IMG/VR virus record: IMGVR_UViG_3300032093_000002
Coordinates: 186,001 to 250,000 of that record
Reading direction: 5' to 3' (one strand)
Origin: a virus
Length of the DNA: 64,000 bases
Both the position numbers and the translations under genes were made by a program. The notes below the pieces were generated by a model. That model had not been told where the DNA came from, made no database searches, and saw only the letters and a program-made list of their open reading frames with translations. Numbering within the stretch: the stretch's first letter is position 1; each line of letters starts with the position of its first letter. This document shows positions 55,622-63,008 of this stretch, piece by piece.

Positions 55622-56887
55622 TTATGCCAAAAGTTTTTTTCCTGCTCTTTCTCTATGAAACTTTATTGCAAACCTGTGAACCTCTTCTTGAATAACTCCG
55701 AGAACGGACCAATCCATTGGATGTTGTTTACCATCAGTTGTATGAACGGTCTGTGACCTGTGTTTTTGGTCTTTCGAAATTGATATCAAATCAATCCTGT
55801 TGGTAAGTCCAAGAGACTCAAATACCTTCTTTGCAACGTTTAATTGACCAATTCCCCCATCAATTAGAACAAGGTCAGGTAGTTGACCCTTTTCATCCAA
55901 GAGTCTCTTAAAACGTCTGTAAACCACTTCCTCGAATGACAGACAATCATTACCATTGTTTGACTCCTCACGAATGATATACTTACGGTATTCACTCTTG
56001 AGAGGTTTGTTATTCACATATCTTACAGAGGCCGCAACATTTGAGTCACCCTGATTGTGTGAGTTGTCAAACGCCTCGATAATCAAAGGAAGATTTTTAA
56101 GACCCAAAACCTTTTTTATACCAAAGGCAATCTTGTTATATTTCCTTACACGGATGGGTTCGAGTTTCTCTTCAAGTTTTTTGATTTGATTAACCCTGTT
56201 GAGGTAGTTGTCCGCCTTTTCGAACTCCAAGTTCTTGGCAAACTCATGCATTTTTCCTGTGAGAAACACCTTTAACATCTTATAATCAAGTTCGAATATC
56301 TTTCGAACAATTAATTGATACTTCAGATATTCAAGGTTCGATTCCAAGGCAATGCAGGGTGCGTTACAACGACCAATATGATACTCAAGACATGGTTTGA
56401 ATTTACCTGCCCCGATGTTTTCTTGATTCAAAGTATAGGAACAAGTTCTAAGTGGAAGGATGTCGTTGATAAGTTCCATAACTTCATACGCCCTTTGACC
56501 TGAGGTGAAGTTGATTCCACAGGTGTCCTCACCTTTCCCATGAGTTATTTGAAGTTTGGAGTATGGTCCACCAGTCAAAGACAAATGCCAAGTTCTTGAC
56601 TTATCATCTTTACCTTTGATGTTGAACTTGGGTTTGTAAATTTTGATGAGTTCTTCCTCCATGATGAGAGCCTCAGCCTCAGATGAAGCAATCTGATACT
56701 CAACGTCACGTATTTGTTCAACAAGGGTCCTTGTCTTCTTGTCATCGTGTTTCTTATTGAAATAAGACGCAACACGTTTGGGAAGGAACTTGGACATCCC
56801 CACATATATTACCTGGTCTTTGCCATCTTTGTAGATGTAACAACCAGGGTATTTGGGAGCTGATTTTATTTTTTCTTTGATGTCCAT
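55622..56887 (-). CDS. UvrC-like excinuclease subunit lacking HhH domain, 422 aa
   Basis: GIY-YIG domain PGCYIYKDGKDQVIYVGMSK, central UvrC region with AAxxLEFEKAD-like FAKNLEFEKADNYLNR, and C-terminal RNase H-like part with PDLVLIDGGIGQLNVAKKVF and EVHRFAIKFHRERAGK. UvrC proteins are usually ~600 aa with a C-terminal helix-hairpin-helix; this one ends just before it. It would cut on both sides of a lesion if UvrAB are host supplied. Confidence 0.9.
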   Translation of the reverse strand: MDIKEKIKSAPKYPGCYIYKDGKDQVIYVGMSKFLPKRVASYFNKKHDDKKTRTLVEQIRDVEYQIASSEAEALIMEEELIKIYKPKFNIKGKDDKSRTWHLSLTGGPYSKLQITHGKGEDTCGINFTSGQRAYEVMELINDILPLRTCSYTLNQENIGAGKFKPCLEYHIGRCNAPCIALESNLEYLKYQLIVRKIFELDYKMLKVFLTGKMHEFAKNLEFEKADNYLNRVNQIKKLEEKLEPIRVRKYNKIAFGIKKVLGLKNLPLIIEAFDNSHNQGDSNVAASVRYVNNKPLKSEYRKYIIREESNNGNDCLSFEEVVYRRFKRLLDEKGQLPDLVLIDGGIGQLNVAKKVFESLGLTNRIDLISISKDQKHRSQTVHTTDGKQHPMDWSVLGVIQEEVHRFAIKFHRERAGKKLLA

Positions 56888-57093
56888 TCTTTTCTGTGTT
56901 TGTAAAACCAATAGGAGTGAATGATGATAACGCACGAATTTACAACAATTGTCGGACCTGCCGAAATTCCGAATCCATAAACTAACCAAAAAATTGCGCC
57001 AACCGTGTTGACCGCTCTAAGACGGAAAACGTCCTCAATTAGGAATGAACCTAAAATGAGGACGCTCCCGATATATCCATATATTTCCCACAT
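56866..57093 (-). CDS. Small inner-membrane protein, YgjV/CBU_0592-like, 75 aa
   Basis: MWEIYGYIGSVLILGSFLIE then RLRAVNTVGAIFWLVYGFGI and PTIVVNSCVIIIHSYWFYKH: three hydrophobic segments, resembling small YgjV or CBU_0592-type families. The ATG overlaps the stop of 57093-57548 (ATGA). It overlaps the 5' end of the UvrC-like gene by 22 nt. Confidence 0.72.
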   Translation of the reverse strand: MWEIYGYIGSVLILGSFLIEDVFRLRAVNTVGAIFWLVYGFGISAGPTIVVNSCVIIIHSYWFYKHRKEWTSKKK

Positions 57094-57548
57094 CATTTCG
57101 CGAATGCTTTATCTGCCCAAGTCTTTGCTCCAACCAATGTCCACAAGTTCATATCACACATGTCAGGGAAACAAGTTCTCATGGTTCCAACGGTGATTAC
57201 CTTTAAGAAACCAAGGTCGATTGAATACCACTTACCACCTTTTGTAGTGTAAACGTTCATCCACTGACCGTATTCGTTCTTAACTTGAATGTTGACCAAA
57301 GAATTCTTGCCATATCCACGGATTACATCAACAGTTCCTTTGGTGTCGTGGATGTTGATAAACCCAGCTTTGCATTTGCCTGCGATGCGGAATTCATATT
57401 CTTTGTTGATATCTTTCAGGTGGTTTGAAACTGAAACGTCGAGAGATTTACCTTTAACGAAAGTTCTGAATGAACCGTAAAAAACGTCAGAAGAATAGGC
57501 GTTGTTGGTGTTGATGTTTACTGCGGGAAGGGTAGTGGTTTGTGTCAT
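57093..57548 (-). CDS. Hypothetical protein, 151 aa
   Basis: Start MTQTTTLPAVNINTNNAYSS; a Gly/Lys/Val rich beta protein with TVGTMRTCFPDMCDMNLWTL near the end, including two Cys. Codons for M, C and W look natural. No leader. Translationally coupled to the membrane gene downstream. Confidence 0.68.
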   Translation of the reverse strand: MTQTTTLPAVNINTNNAYSSDVFYGSFRTFVKGKSLDVSVSNHLKDINKEYEFRIAGKCKAGFINIHDTKGTVDVIRGYGKNSLVNIQVKNEYGQWMNVYTTKGGKWYSIDLGFLKVITVGTMRTCFPDMCDMNLWTLVGAKTWADKAFAK

Positions 57549-57605
57549 ATTGTTGTGTTTTGTTACACAAAGATAGGGAACCACAATTTACCAGCCAAAT
57601 ATATT

Positions 57606-58028
57606 TTAAACTTTATCACAAATGTGTGGTTGGAAACAAGCTTGTCCCCCACCTTCCACATATCCAATTCTTTCATTTATATTTGTTGAACGAAGGTATG
57701 GTGATTCTTGTCCACAGATTACACATCTGTCTTTCTCATCCATCTTTGGGTCTCCTTGGAGAACACATCCCAAATGGTCATATCCTACAAGATAATCATA
57801 TTCAACTTCAGAAGTATCTTTACCACAGATTGAACAAGTCCAAGGTCGAATGATTTTCTTTACACTTCCATCAGGAGCAATTTCCATCATGAAATGTTCA
57901 TCATCTTGAGGAGGACCCTCAAGGTTTCTTCTTTCTTGCCAGTATTTGTTTCTTGCAAGACCACCAAGTTCGAAGTCGTTAGGTGTGTTTAGGATTTCTT
58001 CTGCTGTTAGTGTTACAGTGATTCCCAT
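57606..58028 (-). CDS. Zinc-ribbon-like protein, 140 aa
   Basis: Two CxxC pairs, CSICGKDTSEVEYDYLVGYD and CVICGQESPYLRST, about 45 residues apart, with later C..H-I-C, fit one or two zinc ribbons. The N-terminal region (VTLTAEEILNTPNDFELGGL) is unique. Divergent from the plus-strand gene at 58089 with ~60 nt between. Unknown role. Confidence 0.68.
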   Translation of the reverse strand: MGITVTLTAEEILNTPNDFELGGLARNKYWQERRNLEGPPQDDEHFMMEIAPDGSVKKIIRPWTCSICGKDTSEVEYDYLVGYDHLGCVLQGDPKMDEKDRCVICGQESPYLRSTNINERIGYVEGGGQACFQPHICDKV

Positions 58029-58075
58029 ATGATTTGTTTTTTAAAAACTAAAGGAAAATATTCAAAAGACAAATC

Positions 58076-58082
58076 TATTTAT
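58076..58082 (+). promoter_or_regulatory. TATTTAT box of 58089-58502
   Basis: 6 nt before the ATG. Confidence 0.6.
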
Positions 58083-58088
58083 ATTAAT

Positions 58089-58502
58089 ATGGAAAAATTT
58101 TCTAAAGAATGGAAATATAGATACAAAGAAACGCTTACGGAAAAGTTCAAGTATCTTTTCCTAAGTGAAATGCACAAACACTTTGAGTTGATAAACCTCC
58201 AAGTGACAGACATTTCATATAATGGTGATGTAATGGAGGGAATGGATGTTGATGTCGAAATTGATTATCAGGGCGCTTGTGACGGAGACGCACACAGTGT
58301 TGGACATATGTTATCAATAATCTCAAACCAAGTGCATGAATTTTTTTTCAAACACCAAATCGACCCAGTAACCTTTAAGTTTAAAGGAGGTGATGTTGAT
58401 GGTTTAATTATTAATGACCCTATGATATTAGAATTCCATTACAAATTAGATGAACTACATAAAGTTCTTTTATACATAACGATGAACTATGACCAACAGT
58501 AA
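58089..58502 (+). CDS. Hypothetical protein, 137 aa
   Basis: ATG 6 nt after a plus-strand TATTTAT box. Start MEKFSKEWKYRYKETLTEKF is helical and basic; body has VDVEIDYQGACDGDAHSVGH and FEFHYKLDELHKVLLYITM-like tail. Overlaps the next gene by 14 nt. Confidence 0.7.
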   Translation: MEKFSKEWKYRYKETLTEKFKYLFLSEMHKHFELINLQVTDISYNGDVMEGMDVDVEIDYQGACDGDAHSVGHMLSIISNQVHEFFFKHQIDPVTFKFKGGDVDGLIINDPMILEFHYKLDELHKVLLYITMNYDQQ

Positions 58503-59346
58503 GATTTATAGATTAGCCAAAAGGATGTTTAGTGACTTTACTAAACCACCTCAGACTCCAAATGATGTTTACAACACATTGACGGGAGAAAAAAACTATT
58601 GGGATTACTTTAAGTATATGGGTCCTGACAACTTCATTAAATTATGTATTGCCACTTGGGGTGTTTCACAAAACATACCCCAAGAACAAATAGAAGAATG
58701 GTATGATAAAGTCTTTTTTGCAACAGTCTTTTCAACGGAAGACGAAACCTACTACGATGAATGTGGTATGTGTGATGGAGGAGGACATGTACGATGTGAT
58801 AACTGTAATGGAATAGGTGATTTGGAATGTGATGAGTGTGAGGGTGACCTTGAAGTCACTTGTCATTTTTGTGATGGTGATGGTAAAATAGATGGAGATG
58901 ACGGACCTGAGGACTGTGATGAGTGCGAAGGTAAAGGACAAAGGGAGTGTGACGAATGTAATGGAACAGGTAAGGTTACATGTCACATATGTGGTGGTGA
59001 TGGGGATGTATATTGTGATGATTGTAATGGTGATGGAAATCTCGAAACCGATGAAAAACTATTTGACATTCAATTTATAGTTTGTTGGAATAGAAACCTT
59101 TACGACTTATTCGAAATCAAAGAGGAAGAATTTGAAGAAGTTATACCAACAGATAGATTCTATAATAGTAAATCTATAATTATACTCGGAGAAGTGACAC
59201 AAGAACACGCTGAACTTTCTGATGAAGTAACCCCAGACCAAATATATTGTTTGGGACTTTATAATCAACTTCCAAATGTTAGATTTGAACCGAGAAAACC
59301 TAAATTCTTCACAACACCAAGTTGGGACATAAGCCATCTCCAATAA
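58489..59346 (+). CDS. DnaJ-type cysteine-rich zinc-finger protein, 285 aa
   Basis: Residues ~88-190 hold eight CxxC(x)GxG-type units: CGMCDGGG, CDNCNGIG, CDECEGD, CHFCDGDG, CDECEGKG, CDECNGTG, CHICGGDG, CDDCNGDG. DnaJ has four such units binding two zinc ions; eight would bind about four. No J domain. The C-terminal ~90 residues are acidic and unique. Probably a chaperone-like or assembly factor. Confidence 0.88.
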   Translation: MTNSKIYRLAKRMFSDFTKPPQTPNDVYNTLTGEKNYWDYFKYMGPDNFIKLCIATWGVSQNIPQEQIEEWYDKVFFATVFSTEDETYYDECGMCDGGGHVRCDNCNGIGDLECDECEGDLEVTCHFCDGDGKIDGDDGPEDCDECEGKGQRECDECNGTGKVTCHICGGDGDVYCDDCNGDGNLETDEKLFDIQFIVCWNRNLYDLFEIKEEEFEEVIPTDRFYNSKSIIILGEVTQEHAELSDEVTPDQIYCLGLYNQLPNVRFEPRKPKFFTTPSWDISHLQ

Positions 59347-59356
59347 TTTATATAGA

Positions 59357-59836
59357 ATGGATGTAAAATATTTTTTAAAGGTATTAGAAAAAGAGGGTTA
59401 TCCAAATCCTGACATTCAATCTATTGCCAAGATGGTTGGATACAACTTAGATTATTTTCTCCTTGGTATAAGAGACAGAGTTGGTGAGGAAGGTGTAATC
59501 GATTTTTGTGAAAAAGCAATAAATAAATTGCAAGGTGAAGATGGAGTCAGGGTTGACTTGGGTGGAGACGAATATTGTTACATAAAAATATTTCCACAAT
59601 ACTACGACGAGAGGGAATCGGAAAATGATGTGATTGCTAAAAGTAGTTGGGGCGATTCAAACATATTGAGTTCAGACCCAGAAACAGGTGATGAGAGCTA
59701 CTTTACAATTCAAGTAGTAATCGACAATACAGACATGGGTGGTTGGAGTGACTTGGACGAGTTATTGGACCACATCAAAGAACAAGCCTACAACATAGTA
59801 TTCCAAAACTGTGGTTTCGGTGTTTGGTGGGAATAA
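59357..59836 (+). CDS. Hypothetical protein, 159 aa
   Basis: MDVKYFLKVLEKEGYPNPDI start, then Asp/Glu/Gly rich YCYIKIFPQYYDERESENDV. No box at close spacing; starts 10 nt after the previous stop, so it is co-transcribed with 58489. Ends at a terminator that faces the convergent minus genes. Confidence 0.7.
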   Translation: MDVKYFLKVLEKEGYPNPDIQSIAKMVGYNLDYFLLGIRDRVGEEGVIDFCEKAINKLQGEDGVRVDLGGDEYCYIKIFPQYYDERESENDVIAKSSWGDSNILSSDPETGDESYFTIQVVIDNTDMGGWSDLDELLDHIKEQAYNIVFQNCGFGVWWE

Positions 59837-59863
59837 AAAAAAAAGGGGAGACCGAAGTCTCCC
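59835..59863 (-). terminator. Intrinsic terminator after 59906-60764 run
   Basis: GGGAGAC-TTCG-GTCTCCC (minus strand) followed by a ten-T run; classic UUCG-capped terminator. Confidence 0.85.
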
Positions 59864-59905
59864 AATAGGGGCTGAACGGTTTTGCCAGCCACTCCACCAC
59901 CAAGT

Positions 59906-60205
59906 TTAACGAACTTGGAAACCTTTTGGAAATAATGTGTTGGCTAAAGAGGTAAGAGCCTCAGAACTTAAATATCCAACAACATCATCGTTAGCTTCAG
60001 GTAAGTAATATTTTGTCACGAAATCACCAGTCTCACTGTCCATAATTGCAATTTCGAAATCATCTTTGAAATCACCATACAACCCTTGAGCACCCCCAAC
60101 AATTGAGAGTCCAATTTTTCCATCAGTCATATATGTCTGACGTGCACCCTCAACCATATTTCTATGGGGTTTGGAGTGTTCTATAATATTTTCAATCGTT
60201 ATCAT
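59906..60205 (-). CDS. Hypothetical protein, 99 aa
   Basis: MITIENIIEHSKPHRNMVEG then GLSIVGGAQGLYGDFKDDFE: compact alpha/beta. Ends in GFQVR. Last gene of a minus trio (59906-60764) with 4-nt overlaps. Unknown. Confidence 0.7.
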   Translation of the reverse strand: MITIENIIEHSKPHRNMVEGARQTYMTDGKIGLSIVGGAQGLYGDFKDDFEIAIMDSETGDFVTKYYLPEANDDVVGYLSSEALTSLANTLFPKGFQVR

Positions 60206-60486
60206 AATCCTTTGAGTAATTGTCTTAATTTGATTTCTAAAAGTTCTAATGTGTTCTTATCCTTTGCGGTTTTATTTGGTTTTTTCCTTAACGAATCTAT
60301 GAGTTCCTGTATAAAATCAGATTCACTTTTCTCTTGAACCACTTCGGCGTCCTGTATGTCACCCATAGGTTCATCTGCAGGTGTGTAAGGTAAGGAGCTT
60401 TTTTGCCCTTTTTTCTCACCCAATTTATAGGCACCATAAACCAAGGCACCAACTGCTACTATTTTTACTAAATCACTGAATTTCAT
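60202..60486 (-). CDS. Membrane-anchored small protein, 94 aa
   Basis: N-terminal TM segment LVKIVAVGALVYGAYKLGEK followed by a helical, Lys/Glu rich tail. It overlaps both neighbours by 4 nt (ATGA). It may anchor a complex at the inner membrane. Confidence 0.7.
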   Translation of the reverse strand: MKFSDLVKIVAVGALVYGAYKLGEKKGQKSSLPYTPADEPMGDIQDAEVVQEKSESDFIQELIDSLRKKPNKTAKDKNTLELLEIKLRQLLKGL

Positions 60487-60764
60487 TTTGTTACCTCCGC
60501 TTCGATTTTAGATTTATTAATAAGATGGTCAGTTAAAGAATAGAAATCAAGTTTAGTCATAACAATTGAATTAACCAAATGTTTGTGTGGGATATGAACC
60601 AAGAAATCCACACCATTGAAGAAGGTTAAATCAGTTTTCATCTCAATTGAACTTTGAACCATTTTAAGAAAAAGTTTGAACTGAATTTGATTAACAAAAG
60701 TTTCATCCAAAAGGGTTCCGAAAGTTTCATGTAGAATTTTGATGTTGAGACCTGACATGTTCAT
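60483..60764 (-). CDS. Hypothetical protein, 93 aa
   Basis: Hydrophobic-rich MNMSGLNIKILHETFGTLLD then VQSSIEMKTDLTFFNGVDFL. The start could also be the second Met (60758). Divergent from the fibre-like gene at 60873. Unknown. Confidence 0.65.
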   Translation of the reverse strand: MNMSGLNIKILHETFGTLLDETFVNQIQFKLFLKMVQSSIEMKTDLTFFNGVDFLVHIPHKHLVNSIVMTKLDFYSLTDHLINKSKIEAEVTK

Positions 60765-60859
60765 ATTCTTTAATTTCTACAAAGATAAACTTTTAAATTC
60801 AATTACCAAAAAAAATTACATTTTGGCTCCGTTTTTCAATCCTGAATGAAACTTGTTTG

Positions 60860-60866
60860 TATTTAT
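60860..60866 (+). promoter_or_regulatory. TATTTAT box of 60873-63008
   Basis: 6 nt before the ATG; removes nine residues from the longest ORF. Confidence 0.62.
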
Positions 60867-60872
60867 CTAAGT

Positions 60873-63008
60873 ATGTCAAATCCCGTTATAATTATTGGTC
60901 AACAAAGAATTGTAAAAAAAACTGAGAAAATTTCTTTTTCCAATCCTACTGACTCTGTCATAACAATAAATTATCAGAAGAGTTCGAATTTTCAGTGGGT
61001 TTACCAAGACGAAATACTACCTCAACAATCCAAAAGGATTTGGGCTGTTCCATCATCAATACAAATTCCAAATTACTTTTCTGAGAATTTAGTTAGTCAA
61101 GATGACGGAGATATATTAAACATGATACAGACATATTCTTTGGGGGATGTTGTGAATGTCAACACCGAATCTTGTTATGTATATGAATACCCATATCCGT
61201 TTCCAGTCACTTTAAGAATTTCAAGTGAATATGCCTTACCACCCAACGTTAATATAGATTATAGAATTGCAACATACAATCCTCCTTACATCGACCCAAC
61301 AGTGTTCAACGGTATTCCTTGGACAAATTTAGTAACGAATTTTCAAGTTGGTGAGTGTCCCAATTATAACTTAGCAGGAACTGTTTATATCTCTTCTCCT
61401 TCTTTGGCTATCCAATATAGAGTGAGGGACTTATCTGACAATAGATTGAATTACTATTACATTATTTACCCTGAAACCTGTTTCGGACCTGGAGAGGACC
61501 CTTGTAACATCAATTCAATACCTAGAATTTGGGACTTATTATTTTCTGGTTGTTCTATAGATGGTATTTCGATTTATTTATTTGAACCATCCCAAATTCC
61601 CTTCGCTCAAGATGTTTGGATGGTATTGAAATCTCCTCCAGGAAACATAACCAACTGCACTACCCCAACTCCAACATCGACCGTTACACAAACACCAACC
61701 AACACTCAAACACCAACAAATACTTCTACACAAACTCCAACGCCAACTAACACTCAAACACCTACCAACACCTCTACCCCGACTCCAACGCCAACTAACA
61801 CTCAAACACCTACCAACACTCAAACACCTACCAACACTCAAACACCTACACAGACCCCTCCTGTTTACTATTATTCAGCTCTTCTATGTGGGGACCCATC
61901 TTTCTTGAGATATTTCCGTTCGTCGAATCCAAATTTAACCGACAGTTGTTCTGTAATTTACGGTTATTGTGATGAGGCACCTCATACTGAATGTGGGGGA
62001 GTTCCTCAATGTTTTGATAATGTAAGCCCTTCGGTTGTCGTGAATTCGAATGATGTTTTAGAATGTTTCGATAGTTGTGAGTGTTGTCAGGGACTTTGTC
62101 CAACACCATCCCCAACTCCTACAATAAACCCGACCTCAACACCAACACCGACCACGACACCATCTCTAACCCCTACATTGACCTCAACTCCTACATTAAC
62201 TCCTACATCGACCTCGACCTCTACACCAACACCAACAACCAGTCCGACAGTCACAGGCACACTTACTCCTACACCAACACAAACGAGACTTGCCGATTGT
62301 TATCAAAAAATTTATTTCGATGTAACATTAACTGAAACTTTTTTCAGTTACACAGATTGTTGTAGTGGAGAAGTAAATATCCTGAGCGTTGAAGCTGGTG
62401 TTGATTCTTGGGGTGCACCCGAGGGTTGTATAGAATATGGTTCAGTAACTGTTATTTCAGGTGAGTTCAATAATTTGTATTATAATTCACCTTGTGCGTG
62501 TCCGACACCCACACCAACATTGACAGCCTCTAATACTCCAACTCCAACAACTACTAACACACCAACATTGACCGCTTCTAATACTCCAACTCCAACAACT
62601 ACTAGTACACCAACTAACTCACCAACAACTACCAACTCACCTACACCAACGCTTACACAGACTCCGACGGCCTCTGTAACTCAAACTCCTACACCAACAC
62701 AAACAGAACCAACAGTTACACAGTCTGTAACACCATCTCAAACACCTACGCAATCATTTGTATTTTACCCTTATTCAGTTACCTCAGGACAAACTTTTGT
62801 ATCGATAGATTGTAATCCTGTTGTTTTAACTCAGACCTTATATGCCGCAGAATCAAGTTGGTATACAATTACCAAATTTTATTCAGATTCAAACCTAACA
62901 ACACCATACAATGGTAATGACTTGTATTATACCAACAACACTTTAGGTTCCTCCGATTGGTATAGAATCGCAACGAATGGTTCAATAACTGATAGCTACG
63001 GTTGTTAA
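60873..63008 (+). CDS. Fibre-like protein with Thr-Pro repeat linkers, 711 aa
   Basis: ATG 6 nt after a plus-strand TATTTAT box. Three Thr/Pro/Asn/Ser-rich linkers (about residues 260-330, 410-470 and 545-630; nucleotides ~61650-61860, 62100-62290, 62500-62750) built from TPTNTQTPT-type repeats separate four globular parts. The linkers match extended, possibly O-glycosylated stalks of tail-fibre or surface proteins. Globular parts contain paired Cys (CSVIYGYCDEAPHTECGGVP), so disulfides are likely. Host-binding tips are inferred, not shown. Confidence 0.8.
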   Translation: MSNPVIIIGQQRIVKKTEKISFSNPTDSVITINYQKSSNFQWVYQDEILPQQSKRIWAVPSSIQIPNYFSENLVSQDDGDILNMIQTYSLGDVVNVNTESCYVYEYPYPFPVTLRISSEYALPPNVNIDYRIATYNPPYIDPTVFNGIPWTNLVTNFQVGECPNYNLAGTVYISSPSLAIQYRVRDLSDNRLNYYYIIYPETCFGPGEDPCNINSIPRIWDLLFSGCSIDGISIYLFEPSQIPFAQDVWMVLKSPPGNITNCTTPTPTSTVTQTPTNTQTPTNTSTQTPTPTNTQTPTNTSTPTPTPTNTQTPTNTQTPTNTQTPTQTPPVYYYSALLCGDPSFLRYFRSSNPNLTDSCSVIYGYCDEAPHTECGGVPQCFDNVSPSVVVNSNDVLECFDSCECCQGLCPTPSPTPTINPTSTPTPTTTPSLTPTLTSTPTLTPTSTSTSTPTPTTSPTVTGTLTPTPTQTRLADCYQKIYFDVTLTETFFSYTDCCSGEVNILSVEAGVDSWGAPEGCIEYGSVTVISGEFNNLYYNSPCACPTPTPTLTASNTPTPTTTNTPTLTASNTPTPTTTSTPTNSPTTTNSPTPTLTQTPTASVTQTPTPTQTEPTVTQSVTPSQTPTQSFVFYPYSVTSGQTFVSIDCNPVVLTQTLYAAESSWYTITKFYSDSNLTTPYNGNDLYYTNNTLGSSDWYRIATNGSITDSYGC

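Noticed and set aside
59865-59905. tRNA-like sequence (GGTGGTGGAGTGGCTGGC on minus)
   Set aside because: Only a 5-bp hairpin and the terminator fold; no cloverleaf or CCA end.
1331-60866. T4 late promoter TATAAATA
   Set aside because: The box reads TATTTAT on the coding strand; TATAAATA appears only on the opposite strand in many cases.
61578-61841. Cys/Trp/Arg repeat ORF on the minus strand
   Set aside because: Reverse reading of the Thr-Pro repeat DNA.
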